Source of the DNA: Thermocaproicibacter sp041859875 | GTDB lineage: Bacteria > Bacillota > Clostridia > Oscillospirales > Acutalibacteraceae | DNA length: 64,000 nt | Direction: 5' to 3' | Assembly (NCBI GenBank): GCA_041859875.1 | Contig: JBFLFY010000009.1 | Span: forward strand, 1 to 64,000 | Shown here: piece after piece, positions 1-8,665 of the stretch | How the letters are laid out: every line of letters starts with the position of its first letter | Position numbering within the stretch: the stretch's first letter is position 1 | The notes under the pieces: model-generated | Told to the model about the DNA's origin: nothing | The model's input: the letters and a program-made list of their open reading frames with translations, nothing else | Databases searched by the model: none | Position numbers and translations under genes: made by a program

Positions 1-345
1 CCAGATGCGGTAAACATACTCTTTGCCAAGGCAGGAGTATCTGGCGTGGAACTCCGCCGGTACTTCCCGGCAGGAAAGCACCGCAATGTCATCCGGCAGA
101 AAATGATTCAGCGCACTCTTCAGCCTTTCACACGGAATCATCCGTTCCGTACGGAAACTGACGCCGAACTGCAGCGCATGAACGAAAGAATCTGTACGGC
201 TGCAGCCCTTCACGTCGGGGCGTTCACCAAGGACTTTCGCCAGGGCATCCTGAAAAACCTGCTGAACCGTAACGGCATTCTGCTGAACCTGCCAGCCGTG
301 GTAGTTCGAACCGTCATACCGGATAGCCAGCAGCAGATTGCGCAT
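1..345 (-). CDS. truA: tRNA pseudouridine synthase A, N-terminal part (cut by window edge)
   Basis: TruA isomerises uridines 38-40 in the anticodon arm of many tRNAs. Reading leftwards from the ATG at 345, the first 115 codons give a TruA N-terminus: MRNLLLAIRYDGSNYHGWQ, then VQQ and GCSRTDSFVHA. The Asp of the RTD motif is the catalytic nucleophile in this family. The position usually occupied by Gly before RTD is Ser, which I believe is common in clostridial homologues. A GAAGGAAG ribosome site lies just upstream. The gene follows ecfT after 27 bases, the usual arrangement in Firmicutes, where ecfA1-ecfA2-ecfT-truA are co-transcribed. The 3' end lies outside the window. Confidence 0.93.
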   Translation of the reverse strand, partial: MRNLLLAIRYDGSNYHGWQVQQNAVTVQQVFQDALAKVLGERPDVKGCSRTDSFVHALQFGVSFRTERMIPCERLKSALNHFLPDDIAVLSCREVPAEFHARYSCLGKEYVYRIW

Positions 346-372
346 AAAGCTTCCTTCTTTCCGCTTGATTCA

Positions 373-1188
373 TTACCGCAGCGAAGCGGGGAACCAGACC
401 ACACAAAAGATTACCGCACCGCAGAAAAGTGCTGTGCAGGCAACGGCAGCGGCATCCAGCTTCGTCATGTGGAGCTGTTTCATCTTCGTACGCCCTTCGC
501 CGCCGTGGTAACAGCGGCATTCCATGGCCATTGCCAAATCGTAAGCACGCCGGAACGACGAAACGAAAAGCGGGATTAAAATTGGCACAAGTGCCTTAAT
601 GCGCTGCATAAGCCCGCCGCTTTCCATATCGGCGCCGCGGGCGTTCTGCGCGCTCATAATTTTATCGGTTTCTTCCAGCAAAGTCGGCACAAAGCGCAGA
701 GCAATCGTCATCATCATGGCAATCTCATGCACCTTGATGTGAAAGACTTTCAGCGGCTTCATCACGCGTTCCAGCGCGTCGGTCAAGTCGGTCGGCGACG
801 TAGTGAACGTCAGAACTGAACTGTAAAGGATTAAGCTAATAATGCGGATGGAAACGAAAACTGCGTTGCTGATACCGCCGTCTGTAATCTGCATGAACTG
901 CCAGTGCCACACAACGCGGCCGCCGCCGTAAAACAGGTTCAGCACCCCGGTAAACAGCACAATAAACAGGATGGCTTTGAGGCTCTTAAAATACTGGCTC
1001 AGCGGCACACCGGAACAGAGCAGGATGCCAAACATCAGCGCAATCAGCAGCAGCAGGCCCTGAAAATTGGAAGCAACAAACAGGAAAACGATAAAGACGA
1101 ACGTGAGGGCAATTTTCACGCGCGGATCAAGGCGGTGAATGAGTGATTTTCCGGGAATGTACTGCCCAAGCGTAATGTCACGCATCAT
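373..1188 (-). CDS. ecfT: Energy-coupling factor transporter transmembrane protein EcfT
   Basis: EcfT is the membrane scaffold of group II ECF importers. It couples the EcfA1/EcfA2 ATPases to interchangeable vitamin- or metal-binding S components. About 270 residues begin MRDITLGQYIPGKS, then RLDPRVK, both typical of EcfT, followed by several hydrophobic segments. The coupling-helix region includes ARGADMESGG, which contains the Ala-Arg-Gly contact motif for the ATPases. A GTG at 1197 is possible, but the ATG at 1188 (or 1185) sits 6-9 bases after a GGGGGTG ribosome site and is preferred. It overlaps the end of ecfA2 by about 11 bases, so translation is probably coupled. No S component is visible in the window. 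Confidence 0.93.
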   Translation of the reverse strand: MMRDITLGQYIPGKSLIHRLDPRVKIALTFVFIVFLFVASNFQGLLLLIALMFGILLCSGVPLSQYFKSLKAILFIVLFTGVLNLFYGGGRVVWHWQFMQITDGGISNAVFVSIRIISLILYSSVLTFTTSPTDLTDALERVMKPLKVFHIKVHEIAMMMTIALRFVPTLLEETDKIMSAQNARGADMESGGLMQRIKALVPILIPLFVSSFRRAYDLAMAMECRCYHGGEGRTKMKQLHMTKLDAAAVACTALFCGAVIFCVVWFPASLR

Positions 1189-2047
1189 GGCGCACACCCC
1201 CTTTTTTCAGCAGCGGCCGCAGCTCGCGGAGCGCTTCATCCACGGTAAGGACGGGATGCACAGGGTAGCCCTTTTCCTGCAGAGCAAGCAAAATACCCGT
1301 AATCTGCGGAACGCGCAGGCCCATGCTCTCCAGTTCCCGGCCACGGGCAAAAACATTCTTCGTGGTGTCAAGCATGACGGCTTTTCCGGCGTTCATCACA
1401 AGAACGCGGTCAGCGTAGTTTGCCACATCTTCCATGCTGTGCGAAACCAGCAGCACGGTATTGCCGCGTTTTTTGCGGTAAGAGGAAATCTGCCCCAAAA
1501 GCCTGTCGCGTCCCTTGGGGTCAAGGCCTGCCGTAGGCTCGTCCAGTATCAGCACATCCGGGTCCATGGCAATCACGCCCGCTATGGCGGCACGGCGTTT
1601 CTGCCCACCGGAAAGCTCAAACGGGCTTTTTTGCAGCAGTTCTTCCGGCAGGCCAACGAACTCCGCCGCCTGCCGTGCACGCTTTTCCGCCTCCGCAGGG
1701 CTAAGGCCCATGTTGCCCGGGCCAAAGCAGATGTCCTTCAGCACGGTTTCTTCAAAAAGCTGATGTTCCGGGTACTGAAACACCATGCCAACCTGAAAGC
1801 GCACCCCGCGTATTTTTTTCGGTTCAGCCCAGATGTCTTTCCCATTCAGCAGGATGGTTCCTCCCGTTGGGCGCAGCAAGCCGTTCAAAGTTTGTATAAG
1901 CGTGGATTTTCCAGAGCCGGTGTGCCCAATAATGCCAAGAAATTCGCCTTTCTCCACACCGATGCTCACATGGTCGACGGCAGTCTTTTCAAATGGTGTG
2001 CCTAAGCCATAGGTATACGTCAGGTCTTTTGTTTCAAGGACAAACAT
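1178..2047 (-). CDS. ecfA2: Energy-coupling factor transporter ATPase EcfA2
   Basis: One of the two cytoplasmic ATPases that power the ECF vitamin/metal importer. The 289 residues contain Walker A GHTGSGKST near residue 42, the Q-loop region QVGMVFQYPEHQLF, the signature LSGGQKRR, Walker B VLILDEPTAGLD and the switch His in VLLVSHSMED. The C-terminus (TGILLALQEKGYPV and on) is the complete domain typical of EcfA2. A GGGAGAAA ribosome site precedes the ATG. It lies 31 bases after the intact downstream end of the ecfA1 reading frame (2079), and its own end overlaps ecfT. Of the two ATPase genes this one is undamaged. Confidence 0.94.
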   Translation of the reverse strand: MFVLETKDLTYTYGLGTPFEKTAVDHVSIGVEKGEFLGIIGHTGSGKSTLIQTLNGLLRPTGGTILLNGKDIWAEPKKIRGVRFQVGMVFQYPEHQLFEETVLKDICFGPGNMGLSPAEAEKRARQAAEFVGLPEELLQKSPFELSGGQKRRAAIAGVIAMDPDVLILDEPTAGLDPKGRDRLLGQISSYRKKRGNTVLLVSHSMEDVANYADRVLVMNAGKAVMLDTTKNVFARGRELESMGLRVPQITGILLALQEKGYPVHPVLTVDEALRELRPLLKKGGVRHDA

Positions 2048-2078
2048 TGCTTTCTCCCAATCCGTTACAATTCAAAGG

Positions 2079-2168
2079 TTACCGTTTTAAAAGCGGCTCC
2101 AGTGCCGCCACACATTCTTTTCCGTCCAGCACGCATGCAGGAAGATTGTACCCTTCCTTCCGCAGCTG
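2079..2168 (-). pseudogene. Detached C-terminal tail of ecfA1 after an in-frame TAG
   Basis: Twenty-nine sense codons plus TAA, in the same frame as ecfA1 and immediately after its TAG. They read QLRKEGYNLPACVL, then DGKECVAALEPLLKR, which fits the usual end of EcfA1. There is no start codon with a ribosome site of its own, so it would be translated only if the TAG were suppressed or absent. Other genes in the window end normally at TAG (ruvB, urtB and the gene ending at 32100), so codon reassignment is unlikely. Confidence 0.7.
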
Positions 2169-2924
2169 CTACACAAGTTCCGTTGCCTGCGGAACATCAA
2201 GGGAATGGCTTTTCAGCAGCTCCACCTGCGAAAAGACTTCGCGCGGCGTTCCCTGCGTTAAGATCCGGCCGTCATCCATTACGACCACACGCCCGGCTTC
2301 CACTGCTTCATCCATATAATGCGTAATCAGCACAATGGTAATGCCATTCTCACGGTTTAGCTTGTGAATGGTATCCATTACTTCGGTGCGGCCGCGCGGG
2401 TCCAGCATAGCTGTAGGTTCATCCAGTACGATGCAGTCCGGCTCCATGGCGATGATGCCCGCGATGGCAATACGCTGCTTTTGCCCGCCGGAAAGCTTGT
2501 ACGGTGCATTCAGGCGGTAGTCGTACATCTCAACCGCCTTGAGTGCATCGTCGACCCGCTTTCGAATCTCGGGCGGCGCAATGCCCAGATTTTCCGGACC
2601 AAAAGCAACATCCTCTTCTACAATGCTTGCAACCAGCTGATTGTCCGGGTTTTGAAGAACGAGGCCCACTCTTTGGCGGATTTCAATTTTCAGCGCTTCG
2701 TCCATGGTGTCAAGGCCATCTACATAAACCTTGCCGCCGCAGGGCAGCAGCATCGCGTTAAAATGCTTGGCAAGTGTGGATTTTCCGGAGCCGTTATGAC
2801 CAAGCAGCGCCACGAACTCCCCTTTTTGAATGCCAAGGGAAACGCCGTGCAGCACTTCATGGCTTTTTTCCCCTTCGCCCGCTTCATAAGCAAATGTTAC
2901 ATTTTCCGCCGAAAGATAATCCAT
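2169..2924 (-). CDS. ecfA1: Energy-coupling factor transporter ATPase EcfA1, ended early by an in-frame TAG
   Basis: Partner ATPase of EcfA2. Within 251 residues are Walker A GHNGSGKST, signature LSGGQKQR, Walker B CIVLDEPTAMLD and switch His VLITHYMDE, so the nucleotide-binding core is complete. The frame stops at a TAG (2171-2169) straight after DVPQATELV. Beyond it the same frame stays open for 29 codons to a TAA at 2079 and reads like the missing family C-terminus (QLRKEGYNLPACVL, then KECVAALE). The protein as read is therefore about 30 residues short. The tail contributes to EcfA1/EcfA2 contacts in the family. The TAG may be a real nonsense mutation or a sequence error. Ribosome site AAAGGG; start ATG 2924. 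Confidence 0.9.
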   Translation of the reverse strand: MDYLSAENVTFAYEAGEGEKSHEVLHGVSLGIQKGEFVALLGHNGSGKSTLAKHFNAMLLPCGGKVYVDGLDTMDEALKIEIRQRVGLVLQNPDNQLVASIVEEDVAFGPENLGIAPPEIRKRVDDALKAVEMYDYRLNAPYKLSGGQKQRIAIAGIIAMEPDCIVLDEPTAMLDPRGRTEVMDTIHKLNRENGITIVLITHYMDEAVEAGRVVVMDDGRILTQGTPREVFSQVELLKSHSLDVPQATELV

Positions 2925-2945
2925 TCAAAACCCTTTCTGCTGCAG

Positions 2946-3443
2946 TCAGCCATTTTTTGTCAGATTGTTTCTGCGCGTACGGTACTCGTCTTCCGTAATG
3001 ATGCCGGCGTCCAGCAGGCTCTTCAGCTCTTCCAGGCGTTCGCGCGTTTCGTCAACCTGCAGCGTCTTCCAGCTTCTGCCCTGCGGCATTTCCTGCCCGG
3101 CAGGCGCCTGCTGAAACGGCCGTATGGATGGTTCTTTTGCATCCGGCTCTACCGCCTGATGCCGAAGCCGTGCTTCCGCTTCAGCCTGCTGCATACGGAT
3201 TTCTTGGGGCGGAAACGATGTTCTGGGGTTTACAACGGGAACCGGCGGCTTTTTCTTTGCCGCTTTCTGCTTCACGACAATCAACGCAGCTATCAGGCAC
3301 AAAATTCCCGCGCAAATGAAGATAAATGGCCGGGCCTGATCTCCGCCCTTAGAAAAGCCGTCTACCCCTACAAGAATCAGCAGAACGCCAAGCACAAGGA
3401 ACAAGGCGCCTGACTGCTCTTTTTCATTTCTTTCCTGAATCAA
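2946..3443 (-). CDS. SHOCT-domain membrane protein of unknown function
   Basis: I do not recognise a specific family for the whole protein. About 165 residues: two adjacent hydrophobic segments near the N-terminus (ALFLVLGVLLILVGV and FIFICAGILCLIAALIVV), a basic stretch, a Pro/Gln-rich linker, and a C-terminal RLEELKSLLDAGIITEDEY motif typical of a SHOCT (short C-terminal) domain, which is usually an oligomerisation or tethering element. The frame is open far upstream into the methyltransferase gene. A TTG at 3443 preceded by GGAGG with a 9-base gap is the best start, placing it 25 bases after the upstream stop. Probably co-transcribed with its neighbours. Confidence 0.75.
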   Translation of the reverse strand: MIQERNEKEQSGALFLVLGVLLILVGVDGFSKGGDQARPFIFICAGILCLIAALIVVKQKAAKKKPPVPVVNPRTSFPPQEIRMQQAEAEARLRHQAVEPDAKEPSIRPFQQAPAGQEMPQGRSWKTLQVDETRERLEELKSLLDAGIITEDEYRTRRNNLTKNG

Positions 3444-3468
3444 TTTCTGCCGCCTCCGTTTCAAAAAA

Positions 3469-4332
3469 TCAGTCGGCCTGCCAAATAGCCGTACTGCCGC
3501 ACGGGAGCACAAGCCCCGTTTCCGTGACCGGAAGGCCGATTTCGCTGGAAGAAACCTTGCCGCCGTATTTCCGGCACAGAAGCACACCAAGCAGGTATTC
3601 CATCACAGCAGGCGAAAGGCCCGTGGTGTAGGAATTCAGCAGGAAGAAAAGCGGATTCTGTGAAAGAATCGGCAGGCACGTCTGCACCAGCGGATAAAGC
3701 TGCTCTTCCAGTTTCCAGATTTCACCGTTTGGGCCGCGCCCGTAAGAAGGCGGGTCCATAATGATAGCGTCGTAAACATTGCCGCGCCGCTGTTCGCGCC
3801 GGACAAATTTTTCGCAGTCGTCCACAAGCCAGCGCACCGGGCGGTCGGCAAGGCCGGAGGCCTCAGCATTTTCCTTGGCCCATGTAACCATGCCCTTCGA
3901 GGCATCCACATGGCAGACGGAAGCGCCCGCGGCAAGGCAGGCCAGCGTTGCCGCACCCGTATAGCCGAAAAGGTTCAGCACCTTGATAGGCCGGCCCGCT
4001 TTGCGGATTTTCTGCATGGCGAAGTCCCAGTTCACAGCCTGTTCCGGGAAAATGCCGGTGTGCTTAAACCCCATCATTTTCACACGGAAGGTCAGGTCTT
4101 CGTAATGAATCTTCCACGCGGGAGGCACGGGCTTTTGTGTTTCCCAGTGCCCGCCGCCTTCGGAAGAGCGCAGGTAATGCGCGTCCGCCTCACGCCAGAG
4201 CGGGTTTTTCTTCGGTGTTTCCCAGATAATCTGCGGGTCGGGGCGTATCAGTATGACACTGCCCCAGCGCTCCAGTTTTTCCCCGGAAGACGTGTCAATC
4301 AGTTCATAATCTTTCCACTGTGAAGTTCTCAA
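3469..4332 (-). CDS. Class I SAM-dependent rRNA methyltransferase (RlmI/RlmK-like)
   Basis: Predicted 23S rRNA methyltransferase. Of 287 residues, the SAM-binding motif I is LNLFGYTGAATLACLAAGA (around residue 119), the acidic post-I strand VCHVDASKGMV follows, and the catalytic-type motif is MDPPSYGRG, as in the COG1092 (RlmI) family. It lacks the N-terminal PUA domain of E. coli RlmI and is shorter, a common form in Clostridia. The exact target nucleotide cannot be stated. It lies 17 bases downstream of glmM on the same strand and is probably in the same transcript. Confidence 0.85.
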   Translation of the reverse strand: MRTSQWKDYELIDTSSGEKLERWGSVILIRPDPQIIWETPKKNPLWREADAHYLRSSEGGGHWETQKPVPPAWKIHYEDLTFRVKMMGFKHTGIFPEQAVNWDFAMQKIRKAGRPIKVLNLFGYTGAATLACLAAGASVCHVDASKGMVTWAKENAEASGLADRPVRWLVDDCEKFVRREQRRGNVYDAIIMDPPSYGRGPNGEIWKLEEQLYPLVQTCLPILSQNPLFFLLNSYTTGLSPAVMEYLLGVLLCRKYGGKVSSSEIGLPVTETGLVLPCGSTAIWQAD

Positions 4333-4349
4333 TTTGAATTCTCCCTGCT

Positions 4350-5699
4350 TCAGGCCAGGCGGTCGCGTATCACGTTTGCAACGGAATCTGCCAGCGCCTG
4401 GATATAGCTTTCATCTTCACCTTCGACCATCACGCGCAGAAGCGGCTCCGTGCCGGATGGGCGGACGATAATGCGGCCGGAAGTGCCAAGTTTTTTCTTG
4501 ACATCTTCAACCGAACGCTTGACTTCGTCGTCGCGGTAAAAGCGGAGTTTGCCTTCCGGCTTCACCGGAACATTCACCATAACCTGCGGGTAGCGGGTCA
4601 TCAGCGTGGCAAGGCTTGAAAGCTTCGCCTGCCTGCGGTGCACCAGGCTCAGTAACTGTGCAGCCGTCATCTGGCCGTCGCCTGTTGTGGCAAAATCGAG
4701 AAAGATAATATGGCCGCTCTGTTCGCCGCCGAAATTGTAGCCTTCCAGCTGCATTTCTTCCAGCACATAACGGTCACCGACTTTGGTGGAAACAAACTTC
4801 ATGCCGTTTTCGCTGCAGAAGCGGGCAAAGCCCATGTTCGTCATAATGGTGCCAACGATGGCGTTCTGCGCCAATTTGCCGCGGGACTTCATATCCGCAG
4901 CGCAGATTGCCATCACAAAATCGCCGTCGACCAGCTGGCCTTTTTCGTCTACCGCCAGGCAGCGGTCCGCATCGCCGTCAAATGCAACACCGGCGTCGAG
5001 GCCCTTTTCACGGACAAAAGTCATCAGGTGCCCCATGTGCGTGGAACCGCAGCCGTCATTTACGTTAACGCCGTTCGGCGCATCGGAAAGCATCTGGCAC
5101 TCCGCGCCAAGCTCAGTAAAAAGTGTTTTCGCGGTGCGGCTGGCACATCCGTTGGCGCAGTCGATTCCAATCTTCATGCCATCCAGTGCAAACGGAACGG
5201 TGCTCTTAATGTGGTCAATGTAGTCACGCGCGGCATGCTGTGCTTCCGAAACACTGCCCACATCGCCGCCCGTGGGACACATTGGCTCCTGCTGATGGTC
5301 AAGCACCATCGACTCAATTTGTTCTTCCAGTGCGTCCGGCAGTTTGTAGCCGTCGCCGCTGAAAATTTTGATTCCGTTAAACTCGCACGGGTTGTGCGAA
5401 GCCGTCAGCATCACGCCCGCGTCCGCCTTATACTTGCCCACAAGGAATGCCACGGCCGGAGTGGGGATAACACCGAGGCGCACAACATTTGCGCCCACGC
5501 TGCAAAGGCCGGCAATCATGGCTGCTTCCAGCATATCGGAAGAAAGGCGCGTGTCTTTGCCAATGAGGATTTTCGGGTGGCGGTGGTTATTGTCGGTCAG
5601 CACTGTTGCCGCTGCACGGCCGATATTCATTGCCAGTTCGCAGGTCAATTCACTGTTTGCAACGCCGCGTACGCCATCGGTACCAAATAATCTTCCCAT
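4350..5699 (-). CDS. glmM: Phosphoglucosamine mutase
   Basis: Converts glucosamine-6-phosphate to glucosamine-1-phosphate, on the route to UDP-GlcNAc for peptidoglycan. The 449 residues start MGRLFGTDGVRGVAN, the hallmark N-terminus. The phosphoserine active site is TASHNP, the metal-binding loop is DGDADR, the sugar-binding loop GGEQSGH and the phosphate loop RPSGTEP. The frame extends upstream to 5798, but homology begins at the ATG at 5699. The ribosome site (GGGAG) is rather far from it, about 13 bases. It sits between ruvB and the rRNA methyltransferase gene. Confidence 0.96.
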   Translation of the reverse strand: MGRLFGTDGVRGVANSELTCELAMNIGRAAATVLTDNNHRHPKILIGKDTRLSSDMLEAAMIAGLCSVGANVVRLGVIPTPAVAFLVGKYKADAGVMLTASHNPCEFNGIKIFSGDGYKLPDALEEQIESMVLDHQQEPMCPTGGDVGSVSEAQHAARDYIDHIKSTVPFALDGMKIGIDCANGCASRTAKTLFTELGAECQMLSDAPNGVNVNDGCGSTHMGHLMTFVREKGLDAGVAFDGDADRCLAVDEKGQLVDGDFVMAICAADMKSRGKLAQNAIVGTIMTNMGFARFCSENGMKFVSTKVGDRYVLEEMQLEGYNFGGEQSGHIIFLDFATTGDGQMTAAQLLSLVHRRQAKLSSLATLMTRYPQVMVNVPVKPEGKLRFYRDDEVKRSVEDVKKKLGTSGRIIVRPSGTEPLLRVMVEGEDESYIQALADSVANVIRDRLA

Positions 5700-5775
5700 A
5701 AGAATTTCAACACTCCCAAATTTAATTTTTATGTGATTCGGCAGATTCCCCGCTCGCTGCAGAGAATCCATCCGG

Positions 5776-6864
5776 CTAAAAAAGCTTCTGCTGACCAAAA
5801 TCGGCTTCTGTAGAAGGTTTCAGGCCAAGATGCTCGTAAGCTGCGCGCGTTGCGCACCGGCCGCGGGGCGTCCGGCTTAAAAAGCCAATCTGCATCAGGT
5901 AAGGCTCGTAAACATCTTCAATCGTAATGGCTTCTTCGCCAATGGCGGCGGCAAGTGTTTCCAGCCCCACCGGGCCGCCGTTATAGAATTTTATCAGTGC
6001 GGTCAAAAGCCGCCGGTCATTTGCGTCAAGGCCAAGCTCGTCTATTTCCAGCCGGTCAAGCGCCAGTTTCGCGGATTCACGGGTAATATTTCCACCGGAA
6101 ACGACCTGCGCAAAGTCGCGTACGCGTTTCAAAAGCCGGTTTGCAATACGCGGCGTCCCACGGGAACGGGATGCAATCTCAAGCGCACCGTCTGCTTCCA
6201 CAGGAATACCCAAAATTTTTGCACTGCGGGTAACAATCTGCGCCAGTTCAAGCGGCGAATACAGTTCCAGCCGCAGAACCACGCCGAAACGGTCACGAAG
6301 CGGCGCACTGAGCTGACCGGCACGCGTTGTAGCGCCAACCAGCGTAAATTTTGGAAGCGGCAAATGATACGAAGCCGCCATCTCGCCCTTGCCGGTAATA
6401 ATATCCAGCGCATAGTCTTCCATGGCCGGGTAAAGAATCTCCTCCACACTGCGCGAAAGGCGGTGGACTTCATCAATAAAGAGCACGTCGCCCGGGTTCA
6501 GGTTTGTAAGGATGGCCGCAAGGTCACCCGGCTTTTCAATGGCCGGGCCGGAAGTAATGCGCAGGTTTACGCCAAGCTCATTCGCAATGATTCCGGCAAG
6601 CGTCGTTTTGCCAAGCCCAGGCGGACCGTAAAGCAGCACATGGTCAAGGCTTTCTTTCCGCTGTTTTGCCGCTTCAATAAAAACAGAAAGATTCTCCTTC
6701 ACTTTTTCCTGCCCAATGTATTCGGAAAGCCTGCGCGGCCGCAGCGGATTTTCCACTTCGGCGTCCTCTTTGCTGTACTCAGGCGCCACCACGCGGTTTT
6801 CAAAGTCATAGTCTTCTTCTTTTTCGTCTTCCGGATTCCCCGGCTCCTGATTCAACGGTTCCAT
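5776..6864 (-). CDS. ruvB: Holliday junction branch migration DNA helicase RuvB
   Basis: AAA+ motor that drives branch migration with RuvA. About 362 residues with an acidic N-terminal extension, then PLRPRRLSEYIGQEKVKENL, Walker A GPPGLGKTT, Walker B VLFIDEVHRL, sensor 1 GATTRAG, the arginine finger region APLRDRFG, and a C-terminal winged helix ending FGQQKLF. The ATG at 6864, 8 bases after AAGGAAG, is preferred over a TTG at 6885. The order ruvC-ruvA-(flavodoxin)-ruvB is seen here, with a flavodoxin-like gene inserted between ruvA and ruvB. The stop is TAG, showing that TAG works as a stop in this genome. Confidence 0.96.
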   Translation of the reverse strand: MEPLNQEPGNPEDEKEEDYDFENRVVAPEYSKEDAEVENPLRPRRLSEYIGQEKVKENLSVFIEAAKQRKESLDHVLLYGPPGLGKTTLAGIIANELGVNLRITSGPAIEKPGDLAAILTNLNPGDVLFIDEVHRLSRSVEEILYPAMEDYALDIITGKGEMAASYHLPLPKFTLVGATTRAGQLSAPLRDRFGVVLRLELYSPLELAQIVTRSAKILGIPVEADGALEIASRSRGTPRIANRLLKRVRDFAQVVSGGNITRESAKLALDRLEIDELGLDANDRRLLTALIKFYNGGPVGLETLAAAIGEEAITIEDVYEPYLMQIGFLSRTPRGRCATRAAYEHLGLKPSTEADFGQQKLF

Positions 6865-6899
6865 TGCGCCGCCTTCCTTTTCCAAATGGACTTGTCCTT

Positions 6900-7370
6900 T
6901 CAGGCCTCTGTTTTCCGCGGCGTTTCCGGCAGAATTTTCTGCAGAAAGCGCACACCGTTTTCAATATCTTCCTGCGAAGGATGGCCTTTTGCAATACCGC
7001 CCAGCAGTTTCCAAGGGCCGGCGGTGTCGAACCCGCGGCAATGGTAAACGCCAAGCACCTGCAGGCCGGATTCTTTCAGCAGGGAAGAAAAGCCGTCCCC
7101 ATATTTTTTATTGTCGCTTCCGCTGGTATAAAGCAGAAATGCCTGCTGCGGAAGCACCGGAGATTTTTTTAGAAAATCATAGAGGGAAGAGTGGAACTTT
7201 CCCATGAAAATGCCGGAAGCAAACCCTACCGCACGGTACTGGGAAAGGTCTGTTTTCTCCGCACTTGCTGCGTCGAACAAATCAAGCGGGCAGGATGCGG
7301 CAATTCCGTCAAGCAGTTTTTTGGTATTTCCGTGATGTTCCGAATGGTAAACAACTGCAATTTCCGCCAT
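6900..7370 (-). CDS. Flavodoxin-like protein
   Basis: Predicted FMN-binding electron-transfer or menaquinone-independent oxidoreductase-like domain. Of 156 residues, the N-terminal strand and phosphate loop read IAVVYHSEHHGNTKKL (family T/S-x-T-G-x-T position here SEHHGNT). Later loops include AVGFASGIFMGKFHSSL and LLYTSGSDNKKYG. No membrane segment or signal is visible. The physiological partner is unknown; the gene sits between ruvA and ruvB with short gaps, so it is likely carried in the ruv transcript without a functional link to recombination. Confidence 0.8.
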   Translation of the reverse strand: MAEIAVVYHSEHHGNTKKLLDGIAASCPLDLFDAASAEKTDLSQYRAVGFASGIFMGKFHSSLYDFLKKSPVLPQQAFLLYTSGSDNKKYGDGFSSLLKESGLQVLGVYHCRGFDTAGPWKLLGGIAKGHPSQEDIENGVRFLQKILPETPRKTEA

Positions 7371-7381
7371 ATTACACCTCG

Positions 7382-7999
7382 TTATTTTTTCCCGGAATTT
7401 CCCGGGTCCATCGATTGAAGCGACCGGCGAATCAGTTCCTCAACCGAAAGGGAACTGTCAAACTTTGCAACGATAGCTGCAGCGTCCGTAGGCTGGTAGC
7501 CTAGCACTGCAAGGGCATTCACAGCCGCGGCTGCATTGGAAGAAGCCGAAGTTGCCCCTGGCGCCGGCGCTGCGGAAGTCCCGCCGCCCGATTGCAGCTT
7601 CTTCACTTTGTCGCGCAGCTCCAGCGCAATGCGCTGTGCCAATTTAGGCCCCACGCCGCTTGCGCGCGTAAGGGCTTTGCTGTCGCCCGTTGCAACGGCA
7701 AGAGCTACCTGCTCCGGCGTAAGTTCAGAAAGGATGGCCAGCGCCGCTTTTGGTCCGACGCCGCTGACAGCCGTCAGCATCTTAAAGCAGTTCAGCTCGG
7801 AAACCGTCGCAAAGCCAAAAAGGTCCAGCGCATCTTCCCGTACATTCAGGTGTGTATAAAGGATGGCTTCTTCCCCCTGCCGCGGCAAGGCGCGCAGGGT
7901 GCTCATGGAGGTAAGGCACTTGAAGCCGACTCCCCCGCATTCAATCGCCGCCATACCGGGCTCGGTATGAATCAGCGTTCCGCGCAGACGATAAAACAT
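7382..7999 (-). CDS. ruvA: Holliday junction branch migration protein RuvA
   Basis: Tetrameric junction-binding subunit that targets RuvB. The 205 residues contain the OB-fold N-terminal domain (MFYRLRGTLIHTEPGMAAIE), two helix-hairpin-helix motifs (LTAVSGVGPKAALAIL and ALTRASGVGPKLAQRIALEL), an Ala-rich linker, and the C-terminal domain III (VNALAVLGYQPTDA) that contacts RuvB. It starts 5 bases after the ruvC stop, indicating tight operon structure. Confidence 0.96.
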   Translation of the reverse strand: MFYRLRGTLIHTEPGMAAIECGGVGFKCLTSMSTLRALPRQGEEAILYTHLNVREDALDLFGFATVSELNCFKMLTAVSGVGPKAALAILSELTPEQVALAVATGDSKALTRASGVGPKLAQRIALELRDKVKKLQSGGGTSAAPAPGATSASSNAAAAVNALAVLGYQPTDAAAIVAKFDSSLSVEELIRRSLQSMDPGNSGKK

Positions 8000-8004
8000 C
8001 CGGT

Positions 8005-8535
8005 TTAAACCTGCCTTTCCCGCGCCGCCTGCAGACGGCGCTCCAGCATTTCACGGCGAAAGGCGGAACCCGCGGCCTGCCCATGGCAGACTGCCATAGC
8101 AAGCGCATCGGCGGTGTCATCCGGCTTTGGCATATTTTTCAGGCCAAGCAGGCGGCGTGTCATTTCCATAACCTGCGGCTTTTTTGCTTTGCCATAGCCG
8201 GTTACGGCCTGCTTTATCTGCAGGGGCGTATATTCGTAAATTTTCGCCCCTGCTTTCTGCGCCGCCAGCAGGATAACCCCGCGGGCTTCTGCTACGCCGA
8301 TTGCCGTAGTTTTGTTGTTTTGAAAATAGAGTTTCTCAACTGAAATTGCCTCCGGTTTCCAGTGGGCCATCAGCACCGTAAGCGAGTCATAGATTTTTTC
8401 CAGCCTGCGGTTGAAATCAAGCCCTGCCTGCGTAACCACGGCACCGTGCTCCAGTACGGAAAAGCGGCTGTTTTCAGCGCGCACCACACCGTAGCCAACA
8501 ATCGCATAGCCCGGATCGATGCCAAGGATAATCAT
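8005..8535 (-). CDS. ruvC: Crossover junction endodeoxyribonuclease RuvC
   Basis: Holliday junction resolvase. The 176 residues show the four acidic catalytic positions of the RNase H-like fold: ILGIDPGYAIVGYG, the Glu in SVEKLYFQNN, and the Asp pair in PDDTADALAMAVCH. It is the first gene of the leftward block. A TATAAT (8588-8583) lies about 50 bases upstream, with a weak -35 (TTCCAT) 17 bases before it. No clear SOS/LexA box was seen. Confidence 0.96.
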   Translation of the reverse strand: MIILGIDPGYAIVGYGVVRAENSRFSVLEHGAVVTQAGLDFNRRLEKIYDSLTVLMAHWKPEAISVEKLYFQNNKTTAIGVAEARGVILLAAQKAGAKIYEYTPLQIKQAVTGYGKAKKPQVMEMTRRLLGLKNMPKPDDTADALAMAVCHGQAAGSAFRREMLERRLQAARERQV

Positions 8536-8665
8536 AAATGCGGCCCCTTCCCGAAAGCAATACTTCTCAGAATATTCGTTTTATTATACCACAAACAATG
8601 CGATTATGGAATAGCGGAACTGGGGTTGGTTTGCTTGCAGCCATAAGCAGGTATTCAGTAATAAT

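Noticed and set aside
2364..3413. Long open frame on the plus strand opposite ecfA1 and the SHOCT gene
   Set aside because: It mirrors genuine codon bias of the minus-strand genes, has no domain-like sequence or ribosome site, and overlaps well-supported genes completely.
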